In this document: positions 49,201 to 58,100 of the stretch, one piece after another
How the letters are laid out: the number at the start of each line of letters is the position of its first letter
How positions within the stretch are numbered: position 1 is the first letter of the stretch
DNA from: Galaxea fascicularis
Taxonomy: Eukaryota > Cnidaria > Anthozoa > Scleractinia > Euphylliidae
Assembly: GCA_948470475.1 (NCBI GenBank)
Contig: OX419338.1
Location: 31,058,382-31,122,381, forward strand
Reading direction: 5' to 3'
DNA length: 64,000 bases
Notes under the pieces: generated by a model
Told to the model about the DNA's origin: nothing
The model's database searches: none
Seen by the model: only the letters and a program-made list of their open reading frames with translations
Translations under genes and position numbers: made by a program

Positions 49201-52200
49201 TGCTTTGTGTGAAGGGGTAGTTTCTAAAGAAACTGTGGTGCTGTGTCGGTGGGGGAGTTGTACACAAAAATTTGTTTTTATCAACGGAGATGAAAATGTA
49301 AATTGACTGCCGTACAGGGATTCTAAAAGCTGACGTTTCAAGCGTTGGTCCGATTCGCTCTGACGAAGGGCTAATGCTCGAAACGTTAGCTTTTAGAATC
49401 TCTGTACGGTGGTCAATTTACATTTATTTATCAACTCCGTTTTTTTCCCTAGATTTTTTTAACGTTTGGTTTTATGGGGCAATACATTGCACATATTCCA
49501 CATATATCTCACATCTTTTAAACGAACTCCTAAAACGTACTTTTTAAGTAAGCTTTTAATTGACTGAATTGAAAATATCGGTTTTACTCTTAGACTCTCC
49601 TTAGTTTTAATACTAGTGTTGATCCACGTTGGTGATATGTTTCACATTCTTAGCTTGTCTCTATTATTTGTGATGCGCATAGGAACATATTAATTTTCTA
49701 TGCGCAATATAAGCATGATATTTATTTATTATTTATCAACGGCAGTTATATCAGTAAGCTGCAGGACGACAGCGACCTTTCACGCTTTTTTTTGCTTTGC
49801 CCGCTGTTTCGTCGTCTTCATTCTTGTCTGATAACATTGTCTCAATTGCAGTACTATTGAAATATAAAGACTTGAGTTCCACATTCTTTTCACCGCTGCA
49901 CGTAGCTGGGCCGCAGGCTTGAGCTCACAAGCCCAGTGGAGGGTTTAACAATCAGACTGTGCACATGTACATATACACCCTCAGTCTTGGAGGGAAGTTG
50001 TTGGGGGGGGGGGGGGGGGGAAAGGGAACATTTTTTAATCTCCATTCTATCGATTTGCATATTCAACAAAGAACACTCTAAACCGTGTTCATGGCTAAAA
50101 GATACATTATTTACTGCCTGTCATTAAAAACCTACCACTTGTGAAGGGTCCATAAAAGGTACACGCTAGAAGAACAAGAAAATAGTCTTAAAATGTGAAA
50201 TCACAGGGAAAAGACAGATCTGTGAGCACGCTTTTAGACAGACATTGGAAAATGGCTGTCCTAGAGGCATGTTTTTCCCATAAAAGTAGAGGAGATTAAA
50301 CCTGTGGCCACCCACAGGACGCTGGGATGCCTTCTGGCTAAAACCTTGTCTGTATGTAAAGAGCAACTAATTGTTTCAGTTTTACCTGCTTCAAAGAGCA
50401 CACAAGCCTGGGAATGCAAGGGCGTCCAGTCTGTCTCCAAATGTCTGGTATCCCTTCAACCCCAGAAAGCAACTGTGAAATCTGAGGCAGCAGCTGGTGT
50501 CTAGTAGATTTAATGGTATCAGTATAAAATAATTCATTAGTATTTAGGTTGTCGTTAAACACTGTAACAAAAGGAATCAAATTAGGGGTCACCTTTAAAG
50601 TGTTTTAAAGGTTTTCCTCACAGAAACAACATTAAGCATCTTCATTTGTAATGTTGCTGCAAAATACCTTGTTGAGGCTAAAGTGCGAAAGAGTCTGATA
50701 TAACCCAAGTCAAACGACTGAGAGGGATGCAAAACCTACAAAGAATATAAGTATTATAATCACCAAAATCAATAAAAATAATAAGAAACAAAAAAATACC
50801 TTTCAACTAATTAGAGGTATAAAACTAAAGCAGTAAACATTTACTAATTTGTTTAGTGTATAGGGTAATCAAAACTAAATTATTAATCAATTTCATTATT
50901 TTGGAGAAGTGAATGCAGAAGTGAATGCCAGCATGTCCCTCCATAAATAATTGAATACTGAACACAATCATGTATATAATCAGTTTGATTTAAAGGGCCA
51001 CTGTACACAATAAAATTAAATTATGTTTTCCACCTATCAAGTGATAGAAAGTTTGTATCAAATTAATATTACAAATTCAAGTGTTAGTAATACATGTATA
51101 CTGTTGTCCATTTTAAATGCTACATCTGGTGATGTTTCATAGCACTGAGGTGTATGATGCATGTCACACATGTCTACATCAAACCAATTGAAATCTTTTA
51201 TCTTGACTTCTTCCATTGACCAAAAAAGCAGTATTGATACTTTCCATCTGAAGAAAACTTGTCATAATAAAAGGAATCTTGGTAAAACACCAGTACTTAC
51301 AACTATAATATGAGACACGGAGAAGAGAAACATGAGCGCACAGGCATAGTAGAATTCATGGGACATCCAGTATTGATGAGCTTCCTGATCAATGAAAAAA
51401 AGTAAGGTCATAAAATTTTAATGATCTTAAAAGTTATTGATGCAGGTACATACATTGTAATAGTTATCCAGGACTTTTGAGCAGCATATCATGGAATATC
51501 CCACAAGTCACTTTGATGTTCTTCATATACACTGTCTTAAGCCTTTAGACAAGTAAAGGCTCATGTGAACACTGTATCCAAAACAAAACTGATACAAGTG
51601 ACAAGCCCCCCTGTTCACCTTCACGAAATCTGAAATACCCATTTCCCTCTTCAATAAGCCTTTCCATCGCTCTTAAAAAATTACCCCCCCCCCCCCAATC
51701 CCGCTTCAATTAGCCCCCTATACCCCTTCAATTAGCCCACCCTCAATACGTTCCCTGGTATCTGTATCTGAACAACAAAATAATAATAATTACTATTTTG
51801 ACTTGTTCAGATAATTATTATCTTAGAGCTTTCACAGACTACATGTACATGTCTGGATCTAAACTGGAGAACAATTACTCCTTGACTTGACTCATGAGTT
51901 ACACTGTAATGCAGATTACAATATTTACCAAATTAGGCTGGATGAGGAACAAGGTTCTCATGGCAACATGCAGACAAACACCACCCCTACCCACTTTGAA
52001 CTACGATAAATTATGTGGTTGGCAACTTGTACATTGTATATGATGTGCTTCAAATTAGTTGAAAGTTAAATTATTACAAGTTTAAATTACCAGTTTCATT
52101 TTCCAATGTTAATCCAATTGTCCCAGATTATAGCTAGGAATTTGAGACAAGGGCTTAACGAAAAATTTGAATGATTTGAGAAATTGTAATGCAAAACAAG

Positions 52201-55075
52201 GCAAGGACAGAAATTTAAGGTCTACACAGTATGAAATCTTTAACCACAGAGTTCTTCCTTCCAGCAACTTACAGCATTGTGCAAATCTTGTGGAGCTTGG
52301 TTACAAAGCTGTAGTAGTCTTGATACATCATAGACTGACACAAGGTGTAAATATATTATTCTCTGTTCAACATCATGGTAAACATAAATATCACACTAAA
52401 ACACAAAGAAAGAGGAAAGTAAAATAATTTTAGGGTTTCAACACTTTGCAGGAACTACGTGTATATTGACTTAGAGGTACTGTTTGGCAATGCTCTTGAC
52501 TTGATTAGATAGTTATATATTATTATTAATAGTAAATGCACTTACCAGTATACATAAAAGGTTTCTTCCTATTTCATGCGTGTGCATGTACAGAACCACA
52601 AACTGATAATGGAATGTACAGCAGCATATAGAGGGGCATATTTCTTGTGTGAAAAGGCTGTTGATCATGATATTGTCATTTAAATTTATTGGGTTTGGGT
52701 TGACAAGTTTTAATAGCTTCATAATTTCCAATTCTACAGCTGACAAAAAGAAAAACTTGCAAACACATTGTATTTTAAGCCAAAATAACAGTTTCTATGA
52801 AGCAATAACAATGACAAAGAATAGGCCATTTGTGAATTACCTTAGACCCCTTTTTCAAAGCGAATCTAGATGCTGATCCTTTCATATGTAAATCAATTTC
52901 CATTCACATGAAAATGAGTTTAATTTGCGTGTGAAAGAAAATTGATTTGCATATGAAAGGATGAGCACCTAGACTCGTTTTGAAAAAGGGCCTGAGGTAA
53001 TTCAGAAAAGGCCTATTGAATCCATTCAGCGAGTGACAAAATTCAGCTCCACACATGGAGAGAGAAATGTATTTTCATCACATTCTGAAGTGCATAACAA
53101 GCAATACTGGTTTAAAAATACTTACTGAAAACTCATGTGTGTCCCTCTGCTTAAACATGCTATCAAGAAAGTCAATCTGTTTAAAATAATGGTATATTAA
53201 TTATAATGGATTATTTTCGAGATAATAAAATTATTACATGACTGCCCAAACAACCAATGAAAAGATATTTTAAAAGAGACACTCAAATAAGTTTGAAAAT
53301 TAGCAGAAGGCCTCCTGAGGAGGCCTGAAGTACTGTAGACAATTATCACACTATTAACATTTTCAGCGTGCGACAAACAGCTCCTGCGGCCTCCACCTAT
53401 ATAAATGAATTACATGTATTATTATATATCCTGGCGTTGTCAATCAATGGTTTCCGATCGATTGATTGCAATCAATACAATCAATAATAATCAATAACAA
53501 TCCATTGATTGTTATTGATTGGTGCAACCAATCAATAAAAATCGATAATCACACTCGGAGTCTTAATTGCTATTGATTACCATTGATTTCTATAGAAAAT
53601 AATTGATTAATAATTCATTATTCAACTTTCTGGCGCGTGTTAGCGTGGGCGTGCTTCATTGGTCCCGGGCATATTTACATGTCCAGGGTAATTGGGTAAT
53701 TCGATTGCGCACTTTTATCCTTGCACTTCAACCAGGATTCCCAGAACACACTTGTTACAGAGTTTGCTTGTTCCAGAGATGGCGAAGCAAGTTGAATTGT
53801 CAGTGCGCTGTGTAGTCAAGGGCTATCACGAATGCCCTTTTGAAGTGATGTCGGAGAAATATTCTACGCATTCAAGAAGAGAGGAGAACGTGGGAATGCG
53901 TTCAGAGTTACGAATGTCGGGGGCAGCTCGGCCATCTTCAAATCGAGCTTGTTGGTCCTCTTTGGCCCTTACACAAAGAGATTACTGTGTAAGTTTAAAA
54001 ATGCCACAATACATTACAAGGGAAGCGCATTTTCCTTTTAACAATTATTCTGCTATCTTCCCTTTCGGTTGCACGGGTGAATGTTCAATTATTCTGCTAT
54101 CTTCCCTTTCAGTTGCACGGGTGAATGTTCAAGATGTATGTTCTTGGCCTGCATGCGTATATTCAGGCAGCATGACAGTGAGCGCAGACAAAAACAATTT
54201 CCTCAAATAATTAACAAGCTGGAAGAGAGTGACACTAAAGAGACTTAAAGATCAAACCATTCAGTTTGGGATATACCGCCCTTTGCAGATTATATGATTA
54301 GAATTAAAGACAATTTTGTTCTTGTTTTGAGACGATCAGAGTCTAGTAATTTAAGTGAGCTTTTAACAATAATAAGGGGTAAAAATGCTACAAATTTAAC
54401 ATAAAACACAACAAATAAAGATAGCTGAATGGTTTGTTCATTCATATGGTGCGTTTTATATAAGAAAACGACAAATTTCATAATCAATAAAAATCAATAA
54501 TAATCAATAACAATCAATGAAAATCAATAGAAATTGATAGTCACACAACTTTTAGCCATTGATTTTTATCGATTTCCAATACCAATCAATTAATTGTTAT
54601 TGATTATTATCGATTTTATCGATTATCGGAAACCATTGATTGACAACGCCGGGTATATATTGACAGTGAGGGTGCCACTCAAAGGTTCAAAAGGCTAAAA
54701 TACACGTATGTCTACTTCTACACAGTTGCACTGTAACCAGCGAAACGCAAGAGCCATAAGGTTATATGTAGATATCACAGGCCTTTGAGTGTTATTTTCA
54801 AACACAACCAGCATATTAACAAACCTTAAAGACTTCTTTCCCGATAGTGCTATTCAAATGCACAGCTTTCGACTTGTAACCAACGTTGTCTTTTCCGAAG
54901 ATCCCCACCACACATACTTTGTCATCCACACAACTGATCAACAACAAAATAAAATTTCAATGAAAATAAGGTTTGAATTTGACTAGAATTGCTCTCTTTT
55001 TTCCTACCTCTCCGAGGAATTGATCAAATACTGGAAAAACTCCACACTGGCTCGCTTTGCTCCATTTTCCGCCAT
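35784..55075 (-). CDS. SMG8, nonsense-mediated mRNA decay factor
   Basis: Recognised exons in order: 55075-55008, 54933-54825, 53176-53126, 51384-51301, 50735-50668, 50500-50386, 50165-50136, 48458-48408, 48082-47990, 46914-46740, 46104-45908, 45095-44962, 44855-44768, 43902-43813, 40549-40484, 40112-39945, 37868-36778, 36228-35784. Phases join throughout except for an apparent missing exon between 54825 and 53176. The donor near 47990 is uncertain. Family landmarks are VVGIFGKDNVG near the start (G-like domain), LCEERSLTGRHC, CNCGRMQDHREDPFDLK, EQKCC, and a C-terminal block with FICSGPDK, MRVFVVTPDSP and PPCPVFYPG. SMG8 works with SMG9 to bind and restrain the SMG1 kinase that phosphorylates UPF1. 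The 1,091-bp exon encodes a long low-complexity insert. It is divergent from PHB2. Confidence 0.9.
38019..39409. mobile_element. Foldback DNA element, 1,379 bp, with about 630-bp inverted arms
   Basis: Arms run about 38025-38655 and 38786-39403. They begin TATGGCGTTCAATGTC and end with its complement. Both arms encode the same 74-residue frame, so they are nearly identical, apart from a 14-bp indel. CCAATC flanks the element on both sides (38019-38024, 39404-39409), a likely 6-bp target-site duplication. The arms are rich in TTCAAC-type words. No transposase frame is present. It lies in the SMG8 intron between exons 39945-40112 and 36778-37868 and would fold into a long RNA hairpin. Confidence 0.8.
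41059..41297. repeat. Near-perfect palindrome, about 118-bp arms, 3-bp centre
   Basis: The centre is GAT at 41177-41179. The arms match base for base from 41060 to 41296. The left arm is the reverse complement of a tRNA 3' half plus spacer; the right arm is the same piece forward. It lacks the tRNA 5' part (the A box), so neither half-tRNA is complete. Confidence 0.9.
41401..41473 (+). tRNA. tRNA-Thr(GGT)-like, copy 1
   Basis: The 7-bp acceptor stem (GGCTTCA/TGAAGCC), D stem (GCTC/GAGC), and T arm (ACGGG TTCGAAT CCCGT) are perfect. The anticodon loop reads CCGGTAT, giving anticodon GGT. Position 33 is C instead of the near-universal U, and 31-39 is an A-C mismatch. A T6 Pol III terminator follows within 10 bp. 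It could be a functional tRNA, a tRNA-like gene or a tRNA pseudogene. Confidence 0.65.
41650..41722 (+). tRNA. tRNA-Thr(GGT)-like, copy 2
   Basis: Identical to copy 1, one 249-bp period downstream. Confidence 0.65.
41899..41971 (+). tRNA. tRNA-Thr(GGT)-like, copy 3
   Basis: Identical to copy 1; same T6 terminator. Confidence 0.65.
42148..42220 (+). tRNA. tRNA-Thr(GGT)-like, copy 4
   Basis: Identical to copy 1; same T6 terminator. Confidence 0.65.
42397..42469 (+). tRNA. tRNA-Thr(GGT)-like, copy 5
   Basis: Identical to copy 1. This is the last unit with the CCAGTCGCTT spacer variant. Confidence 0.65.
42646..42718 (+). tRNA. tRNA-Thr(GGT)-like, copy 6
   Basis: tRNA identical to copy 1; the following spacer carries the CCAGTTGCTT variant. 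Confidence 0.65.
42895..42967 (+). tRNA. tRNA-Thr(GGT)-like, copy 7
   Basis: tRNA identical to copy 1; spacer variant as copy 6. Confidence 0.65.
43144..43216 (+). tRNA. tRNA-Thr(GGT)-like, copy 8
   Basis: tRNA identical to copy 1; spacer variant as copy 6. The next unit is cut off before its tRNA. Confidence 0.65.
43640..43692. repeat. (CGTTAC)n-type minisatellite
   Basis: Imperfect CGTTAC/CGTTAT hexamers preceded by TTG triplets, in an SMG8 intron. The Arg/Tyr-rich frame is spurious. Confidence 0.8.
44475..44757 (+). repeat. Retrotransposon 5'-leader-like fragment
   Basis: A GC-richer block with CACCTTGTCGTAGTGGTGGA, GTCTCGATGATCC, a TATGCCGGC phrase and GGGGTTGGGCGTGGGG. The wording resembles the leader of a non-LTR retrotransposon widespread in invertebrates, but no coding part is present. 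It lies in an SMG8 intron, ending just before exon 44768-44855. The family is not certain. Confidence 0.45.
45590..45800. repeat. SINE/MITE-like dispersed repeat
   Basis: Contains GTGATTGGCCAGCACAAGAA, TCTCATTGGCTCATTGCAAT and TGTTGTGATTGGCTGAAGTA phrases. These repeated TGATTGG modules have the look of a dispersed coral repeat. It is intronic in SMG8. Confidence 0.45.
47598..47792. mobile_element. Second copy of the GAGTACGAG MITE family
   Basis: Shares TTTGAGTACGAGATTGAGTA, a middle GATCACTAATGACACCAAT, and GGGGAGGTGACTGGTT with the element at 14276-14510. The right inverted end is shorter here, so it is probably truncated. It lies in an SMG8 intron. Confidence 0.65.
48145..48369. mobile_element. 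hAT-like MITE with 8-bp target-site duplication
   Basis: The element 48153-48361 has ends AGGGTTCCCTATA and TATAGGGGACCCT, inverted. CAGTTTAG occurs directly on both sides (48145-48152 and 48362-48369). An 8-bp duplication and AGGG ends are hallmarks of hAT elements. The interior contains repeated CGTGAAACGTGATT-like words and no transposase. It lies in an SMG8 intron. Confidence 0.8.
49265..49440. mobile_element. Penelope-like terminus, palindromic
   Basis: Left half (ATGTAAATTGAC, GTACAGGGATTCTAAAAGCT) and right half (AGCTTTTAGAATCTCTGTAC, GGTCAATTTACATTT) are inverted copies of one Penelope-like terminal sequence. The right half carries a hammerhead core. It is intronic in SMG8. No coding remnant lies beside it. 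Confidence 0.65.
49354..49395 (+). ncRNA. Hammerhead ribozyme core in Penelope-like terminus
   Basis: Plus strand shows CTGACGA, a GGGC-TAAT-GCTC helix II, GAAAC, then GTT as the cleavage triplet and AGC that pairs with GCT just before the core. Core positions fit the CUGANGA...GAAA consensus. Helix I is only about 3 bp, so activity is uncertain. Confidence 0.5.
52822..53017. mobile_element. MITE in SMG8 intron
   Basis: AATAGGCC...GAATTACCTTAGA at the left pairs with CTGAGGTAATTC...GGCCTATT at the right. The pairing continues inward through GATCCTTTCATATG and AAATTGATTTGCATATG. Confidence 0.7.
53430..54653. mobile_element. Inverted-repeat element, 1.2 kb, carrying a coding fragment
   Basis: The ends CCTGGCGTTGTCAATCAATG and ATTGATTGACAACGCCGGG are inverted. 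TATATAT flanks both sides, possibly a target-site duplication but low complexity. Inside each end are many CAATCAATAA and TTATCGATT words. The middle holds a broken host-like coding fragment (53779-53999). The element sits in the SMG8 interval where an expected exon was not found. Confidence 0.7.
53779..53999 (+). pseudogene. Frameshifted host-like coding fragment inside a transposon
   Basis: The similarity runs across three frames. It opens with MAKQVELSVRCVVKGYHECP, continues in a second frame as FKKRGERGNAFRVTNV, and ends in a third frame as GQLGHLQIELVGPLWPLHKE, then reaches GTAAGT. I recognise the combination as a small HIRAN-like domain found in invertebrate proteins, but only from memory. 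It is broken by at least two frameshifts, so not functional. It suggests capture of a gene piece by the element. Confidence 0.5.
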
Positions 55076-55167
55076 GTTGTTGTGCAACTTGGTAACCTCG
55101 CAACTCTGTAACCTTTCCTTGTTCTTACGTCACTCGTGAAGGTTCTTGCACACGTGAGGAAGGCAAG
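55076..55167. promoter_or_regulatory. Probable bidirectional SMG8-PHB2 promoter
   Basis: Only 92 bp separate the divergent start codons. The span contains TTACGTCA (55125-55132, CRE-like) and CACGTG (55151-55156, E-box), plus two GTAACCT words. Each start codon is itself in ATGGCGG, the YY1-type translation-start motif. No TATA box was seen. Confidence 0.75.
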
Positions 55168-58100
55168 ATGGCGGACAAGTTCGCAGAATTTGCTGGGCGG
55201 ATGGGAAAAGCCCCTAAAGGAGTTGGAACGGGGCTGAAACTTCTTGCTGCTGCAGCAGCAGTTGCTTATGGAGTCAAGGAGTCAATCTACACAGGTACTT
55301 TGGTGTTTCTTGGGTGGCGTTTTTACAGACTGAGTTCATTCTTGTATGATGCAAGATTGGCACGATATTAATTTTATTTCTCATCGACTACTTTTTCCAC
55401 ACACGTGCTATCAATAAAGGCGGAGATCGTCTTCTACAAAGCGTTTATGTTTTGAACATTAATTGTTCGCTTGACTCGAGATATTTGAAGACGCTGAAAA
55501 TCTTATCGGTTAAATTTAACCTTGTTATAAAGAAAAAGTCTTGCACTAAAGCAGTCACAAGGAACATACATACGTACATTTTACATCCACGAAAATCACA
55601 ATTATTTAAACGAGAGTGGCTGAGTACTCTCTTATTTCTTTCTTCATCAATCATTTTTATAGTTACTCAATGTATCCAAACATCTCGCGGTGTTGAAAAA
55701 AAAAATCGTATATGCAGTTTATCGTTATCCAAGAAGAACCATGTGGGGGCTGGGTGTGGGTGTTAGTAAGGGGTGGTGTGTACAGAACACATTCTTCCTA
55801 GGGTTTGACATCAAGGCCATCAATCATGGTTCTGCTCGATTTAAAGGAAGAATTAACCTGTTCACTAAATTATACTTTGTCAACAGATTTGATAACTTTT
55901 TTTCTGTTTTGTTAGTTTAGGTACTTGTTCCTCCACTGTAAATACACTGTAATCATTGCAATCAAGATCTGAGAAGTTGTACTTTTCCTTTTTTTTTTCT
56001 TACTTTTCTTTCCTTTCTCATCTTTGTTTTCTTTTTGTTCCATCTTGTTCCCCTTCTCACTACATGTATTCTTTTTCTTCTTTGTTCCTATCTTTTACCT
56101 GCCTCCTGGTTATGTCACAATTCTTCCCTTCTGTTTCCTCATTTCACACTAATGATGCTATTTTATGTTTTGGTTAAAAGTGGATGGTGGTCACAGAGCA
56201 ATCATCTTTAGCAGAATTGGAGGAATCCAGGATAATATTTACACTGAAGGGCTCCATTTCAGGTGCAATATTCAAATTCTTCAACATATTATTAATAAGG
56301 CATGTGTCAACAGTCACACAGAGCTGAGGCAACTGAGAGTTTCTTTTCAAAGTCATCCCTTAACCATGTAAGACATAATAATGGTTTGGAAATACATGTA
56401 AAATAAAGGGGAATTGCTACATGGCAACACAAAGAAAGAAGTTTCAATGTTTGCATAACCCTGCTGTGGCCATTTATAAAGTAATAGTATTTTAAAGCTT
56501 TTGGTAGCTGTCTATCACACTTTATGGAAATGAAGCAGGCCTCTGTACTAACAATTAGCCTGGTTATTACAGTTTCTCAAGCGTACCCCTATACATTCCA
56601 TTATTGAATGAACCATAGGCTATTGGTTTGCACTACATGTATGAGACATCATCTCTTGGTTCACACCCAAAAAGCATTCAAGGTTCCGTGCCACTGAAAA
56701 TATCTAACCATCTTTCTGAGGGCAGCACACGTTGCAAATCATAAGAAATCTGCATTTTGGAAAATCCACCATTGCACTAGTCTAGAATTCCCCCTTTGAT
56801 TGCATTAGAGAGAGGTTTTTCAGGCTCGTAGGTTCAGTCTTGCTTGGTTTCTTGTCACCATTTTGTAAACAAGCTACATTTTCCATATGTGGAAGATCCC
56901 GTGTTTGTATATTCAAATTGGAAACTGCCAATTTTGATTTGAATATTGATGTACTGGTTTCCAAAATGAATGCATTTTTTGATTGATGAACAGATTCAAT
57001 TCTCAAATAATTCATTCATTAATATGATCTACAGGGGTACACGTGACCTGGTTCAACTGTAAATCATTATCAGTGTCATAAATGATTTTATGAATGAATA
57101 AATAAAAAAATAAATATTCAATAATACTCACATTTAATACCACTTATATATATTTTTAACATTACAGGATACCATGGTTTCAGTACCCAATAATTTATGA
57201 CATCAGGTCCAAACCAAGAAAGATAATTTCTCCAACTGGAAGTAAAGGTGAGTACAGTTCTTCCTACGTAAATTTGTACAATGTACAGCACTGATACTCC
57301 AGCTGCATGGCTGCACACAGTACACCATCAGTACATGTCAGTGGTCATTTTGTGTACAGGACGTGTAGGCTGCGTTTTTGTTTTCTGCTTCTATTTGATC
57401 ATGTGTGATGCTTCTCTGATATGGTCAGTGTGCTTGAATTTCTTCAGATAGAATTCTTAATTTGATATTTACATTTGTAATTTGGCCATTTCCCTGTTGA
57501 TGCTTTAAACTATAAATTAATATTTTATATTTAAAGGAGCACTGTCATGATAATTATTAAGAACGGCTGTAAGATGCTAAAAATTGATTGACTTTAAATC
57601 AGGAAAACCCAGAAATACCAGTTTATCTACTCAGGGCTGTGTACTGCACTGTGACTAAATACTGTATTTTTCTGTTATTGATGGCATGGATGGATATGAA
57701 TTGCATTTTGAAAAAGTTAGCCCAAATTTTTCAAATTCTTGCACATTGTCTTGAAGAAATGGCCAAAAATGCACTATGAATGAATTCCTTTTCCTGCAAA
57801 AAAATTGATTGATATCTTTCTCCTAGATTTCGAGGAATGTTTTGCCAGGAGTAAAGGTCGCCAATTAGCATTTCTGTGTACAGTACATGTAGTTTTGGCT
57901 GGAAACCAGCAAAACTCCCATGACAGTGCCCCTTCAGTTTCTTTTTTAATTCTTCCTTGATTGAAGTTTATTGTTTCTAGTAGAAGACTGCAAAGGATAC
58001 CTGTTGTATAAATGTCATGAAAACATGGTAGCATTATCCTTGTAGACCTTCAGATGGTGAACATTGGTCTTCGTGTGCTGGCTCGCCCACAGGCAACCAT

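Noticed and set aside
53692..54210. 172-residue open frame as an intact gene
   Set aside because: Family similarity jumps between three frames inside a transposon, so it is a broken fragment; the open length is chance.
54789..54986. 65-residue plus-strand frame
   Set aside because: Shadow of SMG8 exon 54825-54933, whose minus-strand translation carries the conserved VVGIFGKD segment.
55295..55371. Continuation of PHB2 exon 1 to a 67-residue protein
   Set aside because: Read-through past a GT donor; the downstream exons restore the full 299-residue PHB2.
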